Shown: positions 38,131 through 50,760, counted from the first letter of the stretch. The stretch: DNA of 64,000 bases from Nipponacmea schrenckii (GCA_030562195.1 JAUJPP010000005.1:6940826-7004825), one strand, 5' to 3'. Made by a program: numbers and translations. The notes: generated from the sequence alone by a model not told the origin.

Positions 38131-38461
38131 ATTTATATATGTACAATATAAAACTGTCTGTGTGTACTCTTGCAAGTTAAAATCAGTAACATTATAACAT
38201 TATATACATTTATTTACAATATATACAAAACATACAATATATATAGGATAAAACATTGGCTATATATGCTCTGAATTGCCATTAGAATGTCCTATATGTC
38301 TCTGTCTACAGTCTCTCTAACATGTTTAATTACTGCCCAACATTTCAACTTAAGTATCTTTTTAGCTAGATATTTTAGAATTTTCAATGTTTTTTCAAGT
38401 TTAAAATGTGAGCCTTTCCTGGTTTTTTGTAAAGTTTTTTTTCAGTTTTTATTATCTATCT
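38131..38461 (-). other. SMNDC1 3'UTR and flank
   Basis: A minus-strand AATAAA at 38214-38209, about 250 bases after the SMNDC1 stop codon, is the likely polyadenylation signal. Confidence 0.5.
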
Positions 38462-40784
38462 TTATTTTCTCCATTTCTCTCCACCTTTATAAGCTGTCAT
38501 TGGTTTCCCACTGACCCCACAAGTCCCTACCCCGACCTTTCCCTTGGTTACATCAGGTGTAGCAAATATACTCTTCTTTACTCTTCCTTTATTGGTTTTC
38601 GAAAATGTCTGAAAGTAGAAAGAATTCATCCATTGAGGGAATTATCAAGCACATATTATACATTACATACTAAATTTCTTCACCCCATTAAGATATTGAA
38701 AACAGAACGTCCTTCAGTTAATCTAACTTAAAATAATCAAGCCCCTGTTTAAATAACCAACCCCTGTTTAAATAATCAAGCCCCTGTTTAAATAATCAAG
38801 CCCCTGTTTAAATAATCAAGCCCCTGTTTAAATAACCAAGCCCCTGTTTAAATAATCAAGCCCCTGTTTAAATAATCAAGCCCTGTTTAAATAACCAAGC
38901 CCCTGTTTAAATAATCAAGCCCCTGTTTAAATAACCAAGCCCCTGACCTTGGCATTGAAGGTTAGCCATTTATTTTTCTCTTGTTCTCTTTCTTCTTCTA
39001 ATTTCTGTAATCTCTGAGCTTTCTTCTGACTTTTCTTCCGTTTATATTCTCTCTGTTCTGCTATTAGATCTTTTCTAAAAACAGAATAAATTCTGTGACA
39101 TTTCATCATTTTAAAATACTCAATCTATTTCTTCATTCTAATATTAGATCAGCCATCTCCACAAGCCCACGCATTTATTATGCCAGCATTGTTTAATGCA
39201 AATCTCTAGTTTGTCCTCATGCTAGATTGCAGAAATGACTATGATTTCATGATCAAATAAAATTTAAAGAAATGAGACTTTGAAGCAAAATATAGATTAT
39301 TTCAAAAAAAAGATAGACTTACTTGGACTTGTTTTTATTTTTATCGTCTGATCTTAAACCACCTCCACTAGATTCAATAGGCTTTAACAAACTAACCTAC
39401 AAAATATCATATAGTCACATATTGGACACCAAACAAGCCATCAGTTCATACTTCTTCCACAAATAAAGAGTATAATATTAATTTGCTCTACTTTTATTCT
39501 ACTTGTTTGAAAAATATATTCCCTGCACCAGTTATATGTACCTGTGTTATATCTGTGTTGCCATAGGAACTGAAGGTAATGGTACAAGATCCATTATCTA
39601 ATATTTCTTCTACAACACCTTCATAATATCTACAATAGAAATACAGTTGGTCCAGTCACAAAACAATGAATTAAAAAAAATGAAAGTTAAATGCAGGGTT
39701 AGTTTCTTAAATTCCAAACTTGAGATCAGCACAAAATTATTTTACTTACTGTCCATCTTCTGAAAAGGGGGCGAGACATTTATCCCCAACTGACCAATGA
39801 AGTGAAGGTAAGGTTGCTGACTCCGCCTCTCCACCACCATGACTTGCAGATGATTCAGCTGCAGCAGCTGCTAACTGACCACTGATCAGATCCACTGTTA
39901 AATCTATGACTTCCTGTTAATACACAAAACCATAGCGACTTTAGAATTCAATATACTTGTCATAAGTTTTCTGCTTTATATCCCCAGTGAGCAGATTGAA
40001 GACTATTGAGGAAAGGAATATCTATATGATAATAAGTCATGGATCCAATGTGACTTTATTTTGGAGTACAGATGGAGCAAATTCAGCCAATATAGAAAAT
40101 AACCTTGACCTTCCCTCCAATCAAAAACCTCTTAAAACTTTACCAAAATAATAGACAAAAGAAGGATTAAAAAAGGGGACAGAATTTTTTTTTTTAAGTC
40201 AATCCTTGAGTACCATACCTCTGAATAGTTGCACCAGTCACTTGAACAAGTAACCAAGGCAACTACGAGTAAAACCTGTTATTTACTTACTCAGTTTCTC
40301 GTTCCCACAAAATTTTTGAGGTTTTATTTTCGGCAAGTAAGCAATATCTAAAATAACAAGTCTAAAAGACATTAAATTCCAATTGTTCTTTAAAAAATGG
40401 TTGAACTTCCACTGAAACTCATAGTCTTGTGTTTTCCCAATTGTCAGAGAGTGAATCCTAAGCTATGTCACTGACTGAGAGACAATTTAAGTTTGTTCAT
40501 GTTGCAATAGAAAGACAGTTGTAAGAAAGATAGATTACTGTACACACCTGTAAGTCATTGCGGAGTTTCTGCAGATCTTCATTGTCGGGATCTGTTGTTA
40601 AAGAAGCTTCCACCTGAAATAGTCAATGTAATGTTAAGTTTTGGGGTGTAAGCCACATAAGTTGGGACGTTTGCAAATCAGAGACACTAACTACCAAGGA
40701 CAAAGACAGACGGCATTTTAAGACATATACCTGTTGTAATTGGTTTTTATAAGTATTTAAATTTCCCTGCAGGTCTTCTGCCAT
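38462..40784 (-). CDS. SMNDC1: Survival motor neuron domain-containing protein 1 (SPF30), Tudor splicing factor
   Basis: Nuclear protein needed for assembly of the mature spliceosome; its Tudor domain binds methylated arginine. Seven exons on the minus strand, all in phase: 40784-40731, 40613-40548, 39913-39750, 39629-39542, 39396-39323, 39074-38948, 38608-38462 (TAA). They total 239 residues, against 238 in human. The N-terminus MAEDLQGNLNTYKNQLQQVE matches the family, the Tudor domain lies at about residues 79-130 (HWSVGDKCLAPFSEDGQYYE, then SYGNTDIT), followed by a basic helix (DLIAEQREYKRKKSQKKAQR) likely serving as nuclear signal, and the closing motif GKVGVGTCGVSGKPMT. The last intron is filled by a 20-bp tandem repeat. 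It is transcribed away from the ankyrin gene. Confidence 0.97.
38730..38947. repeat. 20-bp minisatellite in the last SMNDC1 intron
   Basis: About ten copies of AATAATCAAGCCCCTGTTTA (some with ACCAAG) at an exact 20-base period. The array abuts the exon 6 donor: read on the minus strand, the donor GTCAGGGGCTTGG is itself the start of the first repeat unit. Confidence 0.93.
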
Positions 40785-41046
40785 TTTCTATCTTACAAGA
40801 ATGGCTATTCTTATCCTTGTTGATAAATAAATCGTAAATAATGCTGAAAGTAATTTTTTGTGTGAAATTAACCGGAAGTCAACTTCTTTTAATGCGTTCA
40901 GCAGAAAATAAATTGCGATTCCCTAAAACTGTTTTTCGTTTTTAGATCCATTTCAATCTAAATACACGTTTAAGTTCCTTAATCGGTATGTTTTATGGCA
41001 CAATGATGTTTTATCTATGGGCCACGTATATTTTTTTTTAAAATTG
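40785..41046. promoter_or_regulatory. Probable bidirectional promoter of SMNDC1 and the ankyrin gene
   Basis: The SMNDC1 start codon (minus, 40784) and a likely 5'UTR exon of the ankyrin gene (plus, ending at 41110 with donor GTAAGT) are only about 300 bases apart, head to head. No TATA box is evident close to either start. Inference from arrangement. Confidence 0.4.
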
Positions 41047-41563
41047 AGAAGAAAAAGTGAAATGGGCAGACAACTCTGTGAGAACTTTGAACAAGAGACT
41101 GGATGATCAAGTAAGTCTGATTAATTAACTGCACTCTTTAATTGTTTTTCTAACATTTCTGCCCTAATTACTTCAATTTTCTATGAAGATCGCACAGTAC
41201 GAAGGTGAAAGGCCATTTCGACCTCTTGTACATCATTAAATTTATGTATTTTATATGGCATTCGATAACTTATCTTTTATGATAGACAAAATAAATCTTA
41301 ATGAATTAATTAGTCACAAATCCCCCCGCACCCATCACCACACCCCACCCCACCATACTTACATAGAAAGTTATTCTTAGTCAGTAAATTTTTGCCAAAA
41401 AAACAAATTCTTAAGGGAGGTGGATTCCATTGGCATTAAGGAATCAACTATTTATTATTGCTTGATTATTTGCCCTACCAAATAATTACACACATTGATG
41501 ATGTCATGCATGAGTATTATTTTATTTGATAGGCCTATATTTTAGTTTAAGATAGATTGAAGA

Positions 41564-44500
41564 ATGGGGCAAGCGGCATCACGTCAAGAAGCATTCTGGG
41601 AAGCCTGTGGTTTTGGACATGTAGCCCGTGTGAAGAGATATATTGAGGAGGGTATTGACGTTAACTGGGTGTCTTATACAGTAAGTAATATCATCAGACA
41701 CTATTACAAGATTTAGGTGAGAAATTGTACATGGACTTTATTTGATGAAGCTTGTATTCTCTCTGTTTCAGCATGACTGCTGTCCAATCCATGTAGCATC
41801 ACAGGGAAAACCAGAAATTGTACGTCTGCTACTAGAACAGGAATGTAATGTCAATGTTCTAGACATTGTAAGTTTGGGTTTCTTTTTTATTTTCGGGATT
41901 CAAATAGTTATTAAGTCATTACAGACATTCATAATACTACATTGACATTTGAAAACAGGCTCACAAACATACTTCACATTCGCAACTTTCTTTCTAGCGA
42001 GGCAACACCCCCCTCCACCATGCTGCAATGAAAGGACATTCAGAAATAATGCAGACTCTGATATCAGCTGGGTGTAAGATTGATACAGAAGACAAGGTTG
42101 GTGACCCTGGTTTATTAATTTAGAGTTGAAATAGTTGAAATCTAGTGCCTTGGTCTATATTTTACAACTGACCTAATACAAGTTTTAGACATGGTTAGGT
42201 GGACTAGAGTCTAAGCTGTTGAAGCTTTTTGCAAAGTAGAAGAATAGTAGAAGTTTGTACTAATAAAACAATTCAGTTGACTATTAATCTAGTCTAGACA
42301 AAGTACCATCAGGTGTTCTCTAATACTGTCTGTCTATATCTGTATGTATTTTTAGAATGGCTGGTCAGCTCTTCATAATGCAGCTTATTGGTGTCATTAT
42401 AAGGCTATCAAAGTCTTGCTGAAAAACAAGTGTGATGTATCTATAACTAATAAGGTAGGGTGATGTGATTTGTATAGAAGTCACTTCTAGCAAGCATTGT
42501 GGTTTTGATAGACGTCACTTGTGGCAGGCATTGTGATTTGGATAGGCGTCACTTGTGGCAGGCATTTTGATTTGGATAGGCATTATGTTATTTTATCCTT
42601 ATAATTCACAATCGAAATAAGTTCATATTGATGGAACATCTTCTTTAACTGTACTTTAAACTTGCAGGATTCTAGAACAGCGCTTCACGAAGTTGCCAGG
42701 TCCAAGGAGACAGAAGAGATAACTCTGGGTGAGATTGCTAGGCTATTAATTGAAGCAGGAAGTGACATCAATGCTAGAGGAAGTGACCTTGGTGAAGTAA
42801 GTGGGATCATAATAAATAGTATTTCAATATGACCAGTGTTTTTAAATGAAATTTAGAACAATATGAAAGTTAACCTAATGGTCATTTGGCAGCACCACTG
42901 ATGCTTGACTGCAAATTTGAGTGTAAATCAATTTTATCTATTCAATGTGTCAATGTATATTAGATGAACTCTGTTTATTTCATTGTTGTTATTTTTTCAG
43001 GCAGATTTTACTGGTCTAATGTTCGCTAGTTACCATGGCCATTATGATGTGGCTTCAGCATTTATTGATGCAGGGTGTGATTTAAACGCTTGTGGTACCT
43101 CCGTAAGTTTAATTGTGTTTATATCTAGTACAGTGTCCCTTACGTGTGTCACCTCTGTAGCTCTTTCAGAGAGTCCACAAATATAACAAATTCTCTTTAT
43201 ATTTGAGTGTATCATTTCTGCATTTTTCTGAAAGAAAATTAAAATAGAGTAGCCTATTGTTGCTGTTCTTGTAAAATTTATTTTATTGCAAACTGCATGT
43301 CATTGTCAATTCTCATGAGCTTTTATTTCCTTCCAGAATAACTGGTCTGCGTTACACTGGGCAGCAGATAGGGGACAGGATGAACTAGTCTACTTATTAT
43401 TAGAGGCTGGAATAGATCCCACAATAAAAAATTATGTAAGTTATATATATACTGCGTACTTGACTGTCGTTCGTCTTAATAAGCAAAACATGGACTCAAA
43501 ATAGGATGTTATACTCCATTTCATTTAACTACCTTTTATTGTAGAGAGCTGAAACCGCAGCAGATAGAGCTAAATCACCAGAAGTGAAAGAAATGATCCT
43601 TAACGCCATCAACATGTTTGAAGAGATGAGAGGACTGGATATTCCAGTCTCCTCTAAATCAAAGTCTGCTTCTAATTCACAGGTATTCTTCGCTTCTTCT
43701 AGGATAGCAACCATCTTGATTACAAATTGATTTTAAAACAAGGTTGAGAACAAAAATTGAAATTCATTTTTAGACTTTTTAGAACTTTTTATTCTGCTTT
43801 TCTTTGCATAAGGGTTACCATTTTTTTTCATAGCTAAAACTAAACTATTATGTTGTTATTTCAAATAATTTCTGTTTGTAATTTCAGACGTCACCAACCA
43901 AGAACAAAGTAACCAATCAAATGTTAGATAACATATTCAGTAAGATGCCTCCTATTGGCAACAGACCACAACAAAGTTCCAACAATACTGATGCTGTGAG
44001 GTCTAAATCAGAACGAGGCGTTTCCAATTCAAATGGTTCTAAAGAAGCCAATCAAATTCCTGTTTCAGAAAAAACAACCAATCAAAAACCTGAAAAGTCA
44101 TCACTAGTGGCAGAAGAGACCAACGAAACTTCAGCATTTAAAAGTGTAATTGATAAACTCAGCTCTGAAATCAGCGAACATACGCAAATTTCGGAAACTC
44201 CTGGTAGTTCTAGCACTAAAGAACGAAGTTCTGATATCAAAGATGGAAGTTCAGAGATCAAGGATACTGAAATTTCGAAGGTCAAAACCTCAGACACTGA
44301 AGACATGGATGTGAAATTGCCGAAATTCAAAACTTTGTCAGACATTGATAAAATGAAGGAGACAAAAGACAACTCAAAGGTCGAGAACTATGAAAGTTCA
44401 GAGGTCAAATACACAATGAAATCAGACACAAATGTCAAGGACACTGAAATATCAGAGGTCAAGGCCTCAGATACTGAAGACATTGATGTGAAATTGCCTA

Positions 44501-44997
44501 AATTTAAAACTCTGTCAGACCTTGACAACATGAAAGAGACGGAATCTTCCAGTGAGACCTCAAAGGTCAAAGATGAAGGTTCACAGGTCAAGGACACAAA
44601 TGATTCAGATATCAATGATAAAATCAATTCTGAAGGTGATATTTCTCTGCCAAAGCTTAAAAGAGTATCAGAAATTGACAATGTGAAAGAAATCAAAACA
44701 TCTTCTAAGGAAAACACAGATGACTCCGAAGTCAAGAACACAGAGAATCTAGAGGATGCTGACAATGGGTTAACAGAATTGCAGGCAGCTGGAGTTTTAC
44801 TTGGCGTCATGAAAGTGGCATCGCAGAATTCCCAGGGTGACGACAATAGTGATGATGAAAAAGCCAAAACAGGCATCAATGATGGTGATGCTGAAGGTGG
44901 CAAGAGTTCAAAGGTTAAGAATGAAGAGGAGTCTGATGAGGTGATGAAAGTGGCGGCTGAAAATCTAGTTGGTGAAGATGATGAGTATTCAGATTGA
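41564..44997 (+). CDS. Ankyrin-repeat protein with myristoylation signal and acidic repeated tail
   Basis: Nine coding exons, all phase 0: 41564-41680, 41772-41867, 41998-42096, 42356-42454, 42668-42796, 43001-43102, 43337-43435, 43545-43682, 43888-44997 (TGA); 662 residues. A 5'UTR exon ends at 41110 and the exon with the ATG begins near 41547. The N-terminus MGQAASRQ fits the N-myristoylation pattern (Gly2, Ser6, Arg7). Residues about 10-280 form seven ankyrin repeats, roughly one per exon (cores CCPIHVASQG, NTPLHHAAMKG, WSALHNAAYWC, RTALHEVARSK, FTGLMFASYHG, WSALHWAADRG). The long last exon encodes a Ser/Lys/Glu-rich tail with an imperfect internal repeat of about 60 residues (core DVKLPKFKTLSD, twice, and a third diverged copy SLPKLKRVSE). 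Probably a membrane-attached scaffold; no exact family recognised. Confidence 0.9.
42462..42585. repeat. ~39-bp tandem repeat in an ankyrin-gene intron
   Basis: Three copies of GATAGACGTCACTTGTGGCA plus GGCATTGTGATTTG, the first more diverged. Confidence 0.8.
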
Positions 44998-46798
44998 TGA
45001 AAATTATAATTTAGTTTTTGAATGTACACATTACTCACATATTTCTTTCGATCGGTGTATATTTGATTTGAGATGAAAATTGAGCTCAGCTTTAAGATGT
45101 GCCTTTTTGTCTGCTTGATTTTGTGGTCTAAGAAATTTCATTCACTGAATTATTATTTTTAAATATTAAAACAGAATCTAAACCAATGTGAATGGGTTTC
45201 CTAGGGACCTCAACCCGATCTAAAGTTCTGCAATAGTCACTAGCAGACTGGACATCTCCTAGACTATTGGGTTACCTGGGTTCCCATCCCACTGCAGAAC
45301 TGTTCATTCCTCGGGTTATCCTCTTACCCTTTTCGGAGGTCTTTAACCTCTTTTAAACTGAATTATGTCTTGCATAGGGGTTGAATCTCTGTATATATTT
45401 TGTATATTATTGTGTATTTTTGTATATTATTGTGTATTTTTGTATATTATTGTGTTATGTCTTGTACCCTTGTATTTTTATAGTGCAATAAATCATTGAG
45501 TTTATTTGTTTTCTAAGTTTTTATAGGTTTCTGATTGTTTTTATTGGATGTCTTTTCATGCTCAGGGTCATTATGAGCCTAGTTCTGGGTTTAATATGAC
45601 TGACATGTGAATAACTTTATGGTGTTATTTTAATCTAAACATTGCCTCCAACAGGTGAAAACATTGCCTCCAACAGGTGAAAACATTGCCTCCAACAGGT
45701 GAAATTGCACTATTTGCTCTTGACAGGGGATTTCTCATTTTATTCTGGGTTTTATGCAATTAAGTAGATTATTCTATCAAAATTATTGCATTTTTACAAT
45801 GAAAAAGTGAGTATTTCTCAGTCTATATGTGACACTAGTATTTGTACTAGGAACTATTTGTAGTCTAGAATTAAAGATCGAGTTATCTTTTCCTGAGGTA
45901 CTGGAAAACATGTCTCTTAAGTCGAGATCGTCCAGACACAAACTACTTGTTTTGATTACGTAGTACACAAACGGGATATCCTCCTCGCCCACTTTCCAAC
46001 CAGTTCTGTCAACTCCCTCCCGACACCTGGCCGTTTCTAGCATATTATTGAGGTAAGTTAACCTTTGATTGTTAAATTAACGGACTTAGAAGGCTGACAA
46101 GTCATTTGGGAACGTAGGAATGCCGACTACTGCGTCCAAAGACGTAAATATAGTGGGGAATTCGGTCCCCTCCCCCTTCGTATGGCAACAGGTTTCTAAT
46201 GGAGGGTGTAGCCCCCATAAAACTATGTCAACTATTTTTGGCTTTGACCTTAAAATTGTGACATATTGTGAAACTTTTCTCTCAACATTTAGAGTTTGTT
46301 TCATACAGGATTTGTGTTTTGTTATTGTGTGAAGTTATTATTGATCTGCTTCAAGCTGGTCTTATCAGTAGCAGTATGGCTGACTGGACTAGGGAATAGG
46401 CTACTCTGTTGCACTGTTGGCTAGCAGGTGATAGATAAATCACTGTTTGTTTGGCCATGTTCCAACACACCAACCACTTGGCTGTATATAATAGTATATA
46501 GCTTGAAACTGGTGGTTGGACTCAGTAGGCCTAATGATGCAATGTATCTGTGTACTAAATTGTTTTGCATTGCTATTCCTGTTGGATAGGTCACCATCAT
46601 GGATGTTACAAGGCAAGACCTTAATAATAATAATAATAATAATAAACCACCTTATATAGATCTAGCGCCGCTCTTTAATCTAAGATTTTTTTTGACATTA
46701 TTCTGCTCAGTGTCCTTTCTATGTTTACCCACATTTGATTTATTTTCTTGTAATTTTTTTCAGCCAGTCCAATGAAAAGTTGAAATGATAAAATAAAA
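44998..46798 (+). other. Ankyrin-gene 3'UTR and 5' region of the BTB-ZF gene
   Basis: AATAAA at 45487-45492 is the likely end of the ankyrin transcript. Short tandem repeats: three copies of an 18-bp TTGTATATTATTGTGTAT-like unit near 45397-45455 and three copies of a 21-bp AACATTGCCTCCAACAGGTG unit near 45640-45705. A plus-strand 5'UTR exon of the BTB-ZF gene probably ends at 46052 (ATTGAG/GTAAGT) and joins an acceptor TTTTTTTCAG at about 46763, giving a 0.7 kb intron before the ATG. (AAT)n at about 46622-46645. Minus ORF 45783-46043 is antisense to this leader. Confidence 0.45.
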
Positions 46799-49234
46799 AT
46801 GGACGAATCTTTACATTATACCTCGGTCAATCACGCTGATTCTCTGATTGGAGCTATAAATAAACTACGTTGTAATCGGCAACTTTGTGATGTCATAATC
46901 ATTGTAAAAAATTACCGAATCCCTGTCCATCGTTTGGTGCTGTCGGCGTGTTCTCCATATTTCCAAAATATCTTAGAAACTAATTGGGATTTTGGAGTGA
47001 AGGAGTTGACATTACGGAATGTTAATGGCGAGGCCGTTCAGATGATCATCGACTTCTGCTACACCTCAGCTATTTCTGTGAACGAAGACAACGTCTGGAC
47101 AATCCTGCCTGTAGCCTTTACCTTCCAGTTGGAAGAACTGGTGAATTTGTGTTGTGATTATATAACATCGTTGATACGAAATGAAACTTGTTTTCAAACT
47201 CATGCTGTTGCTGTTCAATGTCACTGTTCAGACCTGAAACAGTTGAGTGCTAACTATATACAAGATAACTTTGAATCTGTAAGTACTGGATAACATTTCT
47301 TGTGTCTCTATCACTTAGTCTTAATCGTTTGTGTCTCAAATCACTGTGGTCTCAATCACTTAAAGGTCAATCACTTGTGTATCAATCACTCATGTCTCAA
47401 TCACTTGGGTCTCAAATCACATTGGGCTAGGTATTGGCTGATCTGGGAGCTGATGAATTTTCTTCATTTGTCTTTCTCGCAAAAGTTTAGAGATCAGAAT
47501 GTTATTTATATATTTTTATATTTCATCTGTTTGTATTAAAACTAAACCGTTAATATAATTATGTTGTAGTTAATAGAAGATAGTTATTTCTATGAAATGA
47601 CAGCTAGTTCTGTATTAAGAAATCTCAAACTGCTCCAACAGGAAGTGTTAACAGATGATCAAGTGATAGTGGGTCTACAAGCCTGGGTTCAGCACAGCTA
47701 CGATGATAGGAAATATCATACAGCTAAGGTATTTTATTATGTTTTAAAAGTAGTTGACCTAACTCAGTGAGTTAGAAGCTTGTCTGCTAACTTAAAGGTC
47801 CAGAGTCTATTTATTGCAACAGTTTGGAAAATATCAAGGGAGCCACACAGTTTTCAAATTATGTCTCAACCAGCTGTTCTGTGACCAAATCTCTTATTTC
47901 ACTTTAAGATAATACACCAGTTTCCTGAGTTAAAAGAAAAATTGTTGGAATTTTTACCGAAGGAACTGGTTGAGGCTCCATTTAATGGTAAGAATATTGG
48001 CTTTGAATTCTCAAACATGATCTTGATATTTTTTAATCATTATAAGATAACGGTTCATTGTGGTATGCATATTGCCCTCTTTCTTTAATTATATTCTATT
48101 CCTTGAGTAATAGTTTTTACCATTTCTTGTATAGGCTTGTAATGGCTGATTTTCCTTTGATTTCCACTGATTTGTACTTCTATTGCAGGTGATGATTTGA
48201 AATTTATCAGCCCTTTTCCTTCGTTTTCACCCTCAGATCTTTCCGAGAGTAGTTATTCAGAAACTATTATGGAGAACAAGGACAGCCCTCTGTCAAAATT
48301 TAAACCCATTTTAAACGAAGCATTACGTCAATATTCTAGCAGTCCATTTAGTAATTCGACCAATGAGAAGTCGAGTTTGTCCGATACTGTTGTTGAAAGT
48401 TTAACGGAGGTGATAATTTGTACGATCTGTGGAGAGTTGTTTGAGAATCAGGAAGAATTAAAGACCCACCATGATGAATGCGATGATCCCGAACTACAAC
48501 AGAAGCTGATCACCATGATTAAAGAAGGTCGCGATTGTGAACTTTACCCAGAATCCAACGACACCAACTCAGACGCCTCCAAACCCTTTTTGTGTCCAAT
48601 ATGTGGGAAGTCTTTTGGGGATAAGAAAAATCTTGGGAAACATGTAAAGATTCATTCTCGTGAGGGTCACCCATGTACTTCCTGCACACGAAAATATAGT
48701 ACAAGGTCAAATCTTCAAGGTCACATGCGCGTGCATTCGTCGGAGAAACCTTACACATGTGATTATTGTGGAAAAGCATTTGATAGTTATTGCATTCTCA
48801 AAGTCCATATAAGGACACATTCAGGGGAACGTCCATTTTCTTGCCCCACATGTGGAGTGTCTTTTGCAAAAAATATTCATTTACGCCGTCACATGCAAAT
48901 TCATACGGGAGTTAAGCCCCATGTGTGTGATATCTGCCAAAAACATTTTAGTAGAAGCGATCATTTGAAAAGACATAAGCAGTCTATCCATGCCACAGAG
49001 CAGAAACCTCACGAATGTAACATCTGTAAAAAACAGTTTGTACGAAAATATGAGCTCAATCGTCATTTAAGACAACATGTTACAAATGGAGAATATATGG
49101 ATATTAATATTCCGGCTATTTTTGACGGAAACAGCGCCACCAACAGCTTGGATCGGATCTCACCCATGGATGAAGACAGCAAACCAGATCCTGAAATTTT
49201 AGCAGCTTTATACAAAGACCAGAAGTTTGACTAG
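46799..49234 (+). CDS. BTB-BACK C2H2 zinc-finger protein
   Basis: Probable nuclear transcription regulator of the BTB-ZF class. Four coding exons in phase: 46799-47278, 47570-47728, 47909-47987, 48189-49234 (TAG); 587 residues. Residues about 15-125 form the BTB/POZ dimerisation domain (CDVIIIVKNYRIPVHRLVLS, ACSPYFQNILE). A BACK-like helical region follows (ASSVLRNLKLLQQEVLTDDQ). After a Ser-rich linker there are seven fingers: a first atypical CTICGELFENQEELKTHHDE ending in Cys (C2HC), then six C2H2 fingers (for example CPICGKSFGDKKNLGKH, CDYCGKAFDSYCILKVH, CDICQKHFSRSDHLKRH), joined by HSGERPF- and TGVKPH-type linkers. The C-terminal tail is acidic. The orthologue within the many BTB-ZF proteins is not identified. 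Confidence 0.94.
47755..47880 (+). mobile_element. tRNA-derived SINE-like remnant in BTB-ZF intron 2
   Basis: ACTCAGTGAGTTAGAAGCTT resembles a tRNA A box and AAGGTCCAGAGTC, about 35 bases on, resembles a B box. The following TATCAAGGGAGCCACA recurs near 37590. No target-site duplication was defined. Confidence 0.4.
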
Positions 49235-50324
49235 TGATAGAGACTGACCAGATTTACTATTTTGTTATTGTCTGGTTTGGAAAGTACCCGTAAACAAAAA
49301 CTTGGCATGTAAGATGGGAAATTGCCAATATTGCAAATTAGCATTGTTAAAGAACAGCATGCTGGAGGAGAAACCATGGCAGCAAATTTCATGCAAATTT
49401 TCTTCAGCATTTTTCAACAGTTGGTAGCAATGTGTCAGTTTATTGTTCTAGACATATTATAGTGATGTATTCTGTCCTGGGTGTAAGCTGTTACAGTGAT
49501 ATATTCTGTCCTGGGTGTTAGCTGTTAAAGTGATATATTCTGTCCTGGGTGTAAGCTGTGATCTTATTATAATGCTTGAAGAATTGTAACCAGTCTTTCA
49601 TTCATCTTGATTTAACCAGGGTGTATGAGTCTTTATTATCTGACCCTAGATACAATCAGCTCATTCTCTCATCATCTTATCTGATTAGTCTCAGTCTTCA
49701 TATTACAACAGGCTTATATGTAGTACCTTACTAATAAGGGATAGACAATACACTATATGCTTGTTGAGTTCCCAAATAAACTCAGTGATGGGAATATCAG
49801 CTGATGGCATCAAAGGTTCCGATTGTTGAAGACTGTATATCCCTTGATAGACCTTGGTGTATTTCTATATGATATAACTTTTATTTGTTTTACAGATTTC
49901 CATTATTTTTACAACAAAGAGAATATTGTATATAGATTTATTTTTATTATGGAAGTATTTATTCTTGTTATTTGTATTTTTGAGTCGAAAGAGGTCTTAT
50001 TGATCATGTTCCTCTCTGGATTTTGAATTTTGTGATCTTTAAAAGTGGCAGTCATCCAGTAAAACCTAAACAGGAATCAAAATCAATGTACAAGAACAAT
50101 GGGCCTTAGTCTATAAGTTTTGGACTAACCATGAAACACTGGATAATCTAATATGACTTGTAGACATGTGAGTCCAGACATTCTTGATGGTTAAGTTTCT
50201 AGTTTGATCTGTAACAAGAGGTTGACTGCTACCATATTGATAATAATAATATTGATAATTATTAATACTCATATTTTAATATTTCTCCATGGTGATTAAC
50301 TTTCATTACCGGTCAAGGTGCTAT
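49235..50324 (+). other. BTB-ZF 3'UTR and flank
   Basis: AATAAA at 49775-49780 is a candidate polyadenylation signal. Three tandem copies of a 34-bp unit (AGTGATATATTCTGTCCTGG plus GTGTAAGCTGTTAC) lie at 49461-49562. No further gene seen. Confidence 0.5.
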
Positions 50325-50760
50325 GTTATACTATTAATGCCCCGCCTCTAAAACCACCTGTTACTAAGCTGTCCTATTGATGCCCCGCCTCTAAAACCAC
50401 CTGTTACTAAGCTGTCCTATTGATGCCCCGCCTTAAACCCAACCTCCCTTGTTAGCTATGTTATTGAAGACCTTTCCCTAAAATACTACTTCTCTTTTAG
50501 CTATGCTGTTGGTGCTCCGCCCCTTGCCCCTCCTTCAAATGGCTATGGTATTGATGCTCCGCCTCTAAACTTAACAATCTGTTAGCTCTTCTACTAATAT
50601 TCTCTATCTAAGCCTGCCTCTTTATTATCTATGCTATTAATGCTCCGCCTTTAACCCCTCCTCTTTTCAGTGAATCTAGCATCAAACCCCGCCTCTCTGC
50701 TACTAATGCTTTTGAAGCTCCGCCCCTTATCCCACCTGTATGTTGGCTATGCTGGGTTTG
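50325..50760. repeat. Degenerate ~43-bp repeat with TGCCCCGCCTCTAAA core
   Basis: Two near-identical copies of a 43-44 bp unit near 50338-50425, then more diverged copies recognisable by GATGCTCCGCCTCTAAAC and CTATGCTATTAATGCTCCGC up to about 50745, followed by a (TA)n run at about 50791-50806. Locally much richer in C than the surroundings. Confidence 0.7.

Noticed and set aside
38287..38731. 75- and 107-codon plus ORFs
   Set aside because: Antisense to the last exon and 3'UTR of SMNDC1.
44082..45038. 96- and 216-codon minus ORFs rich in Ser
   Set aside because: Antisense to the last exon of the ankyrin gene; mirror of a Lys/Glu/Asp/Ser-rich coding region.
45215..45300. tRNA gene (GGGTTCCCATCCCAC resembling a T arm)
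   Set aside because: No cloverleaf could be folded and no A box lies at the right distance.
45783..46043. 86-codon minus ORF
   Set aside because: Considered as an exon, but it lies antisense to a probable 5'UTR exon of the BTB-ZF gene (donor at 46052) and matches no family I know.
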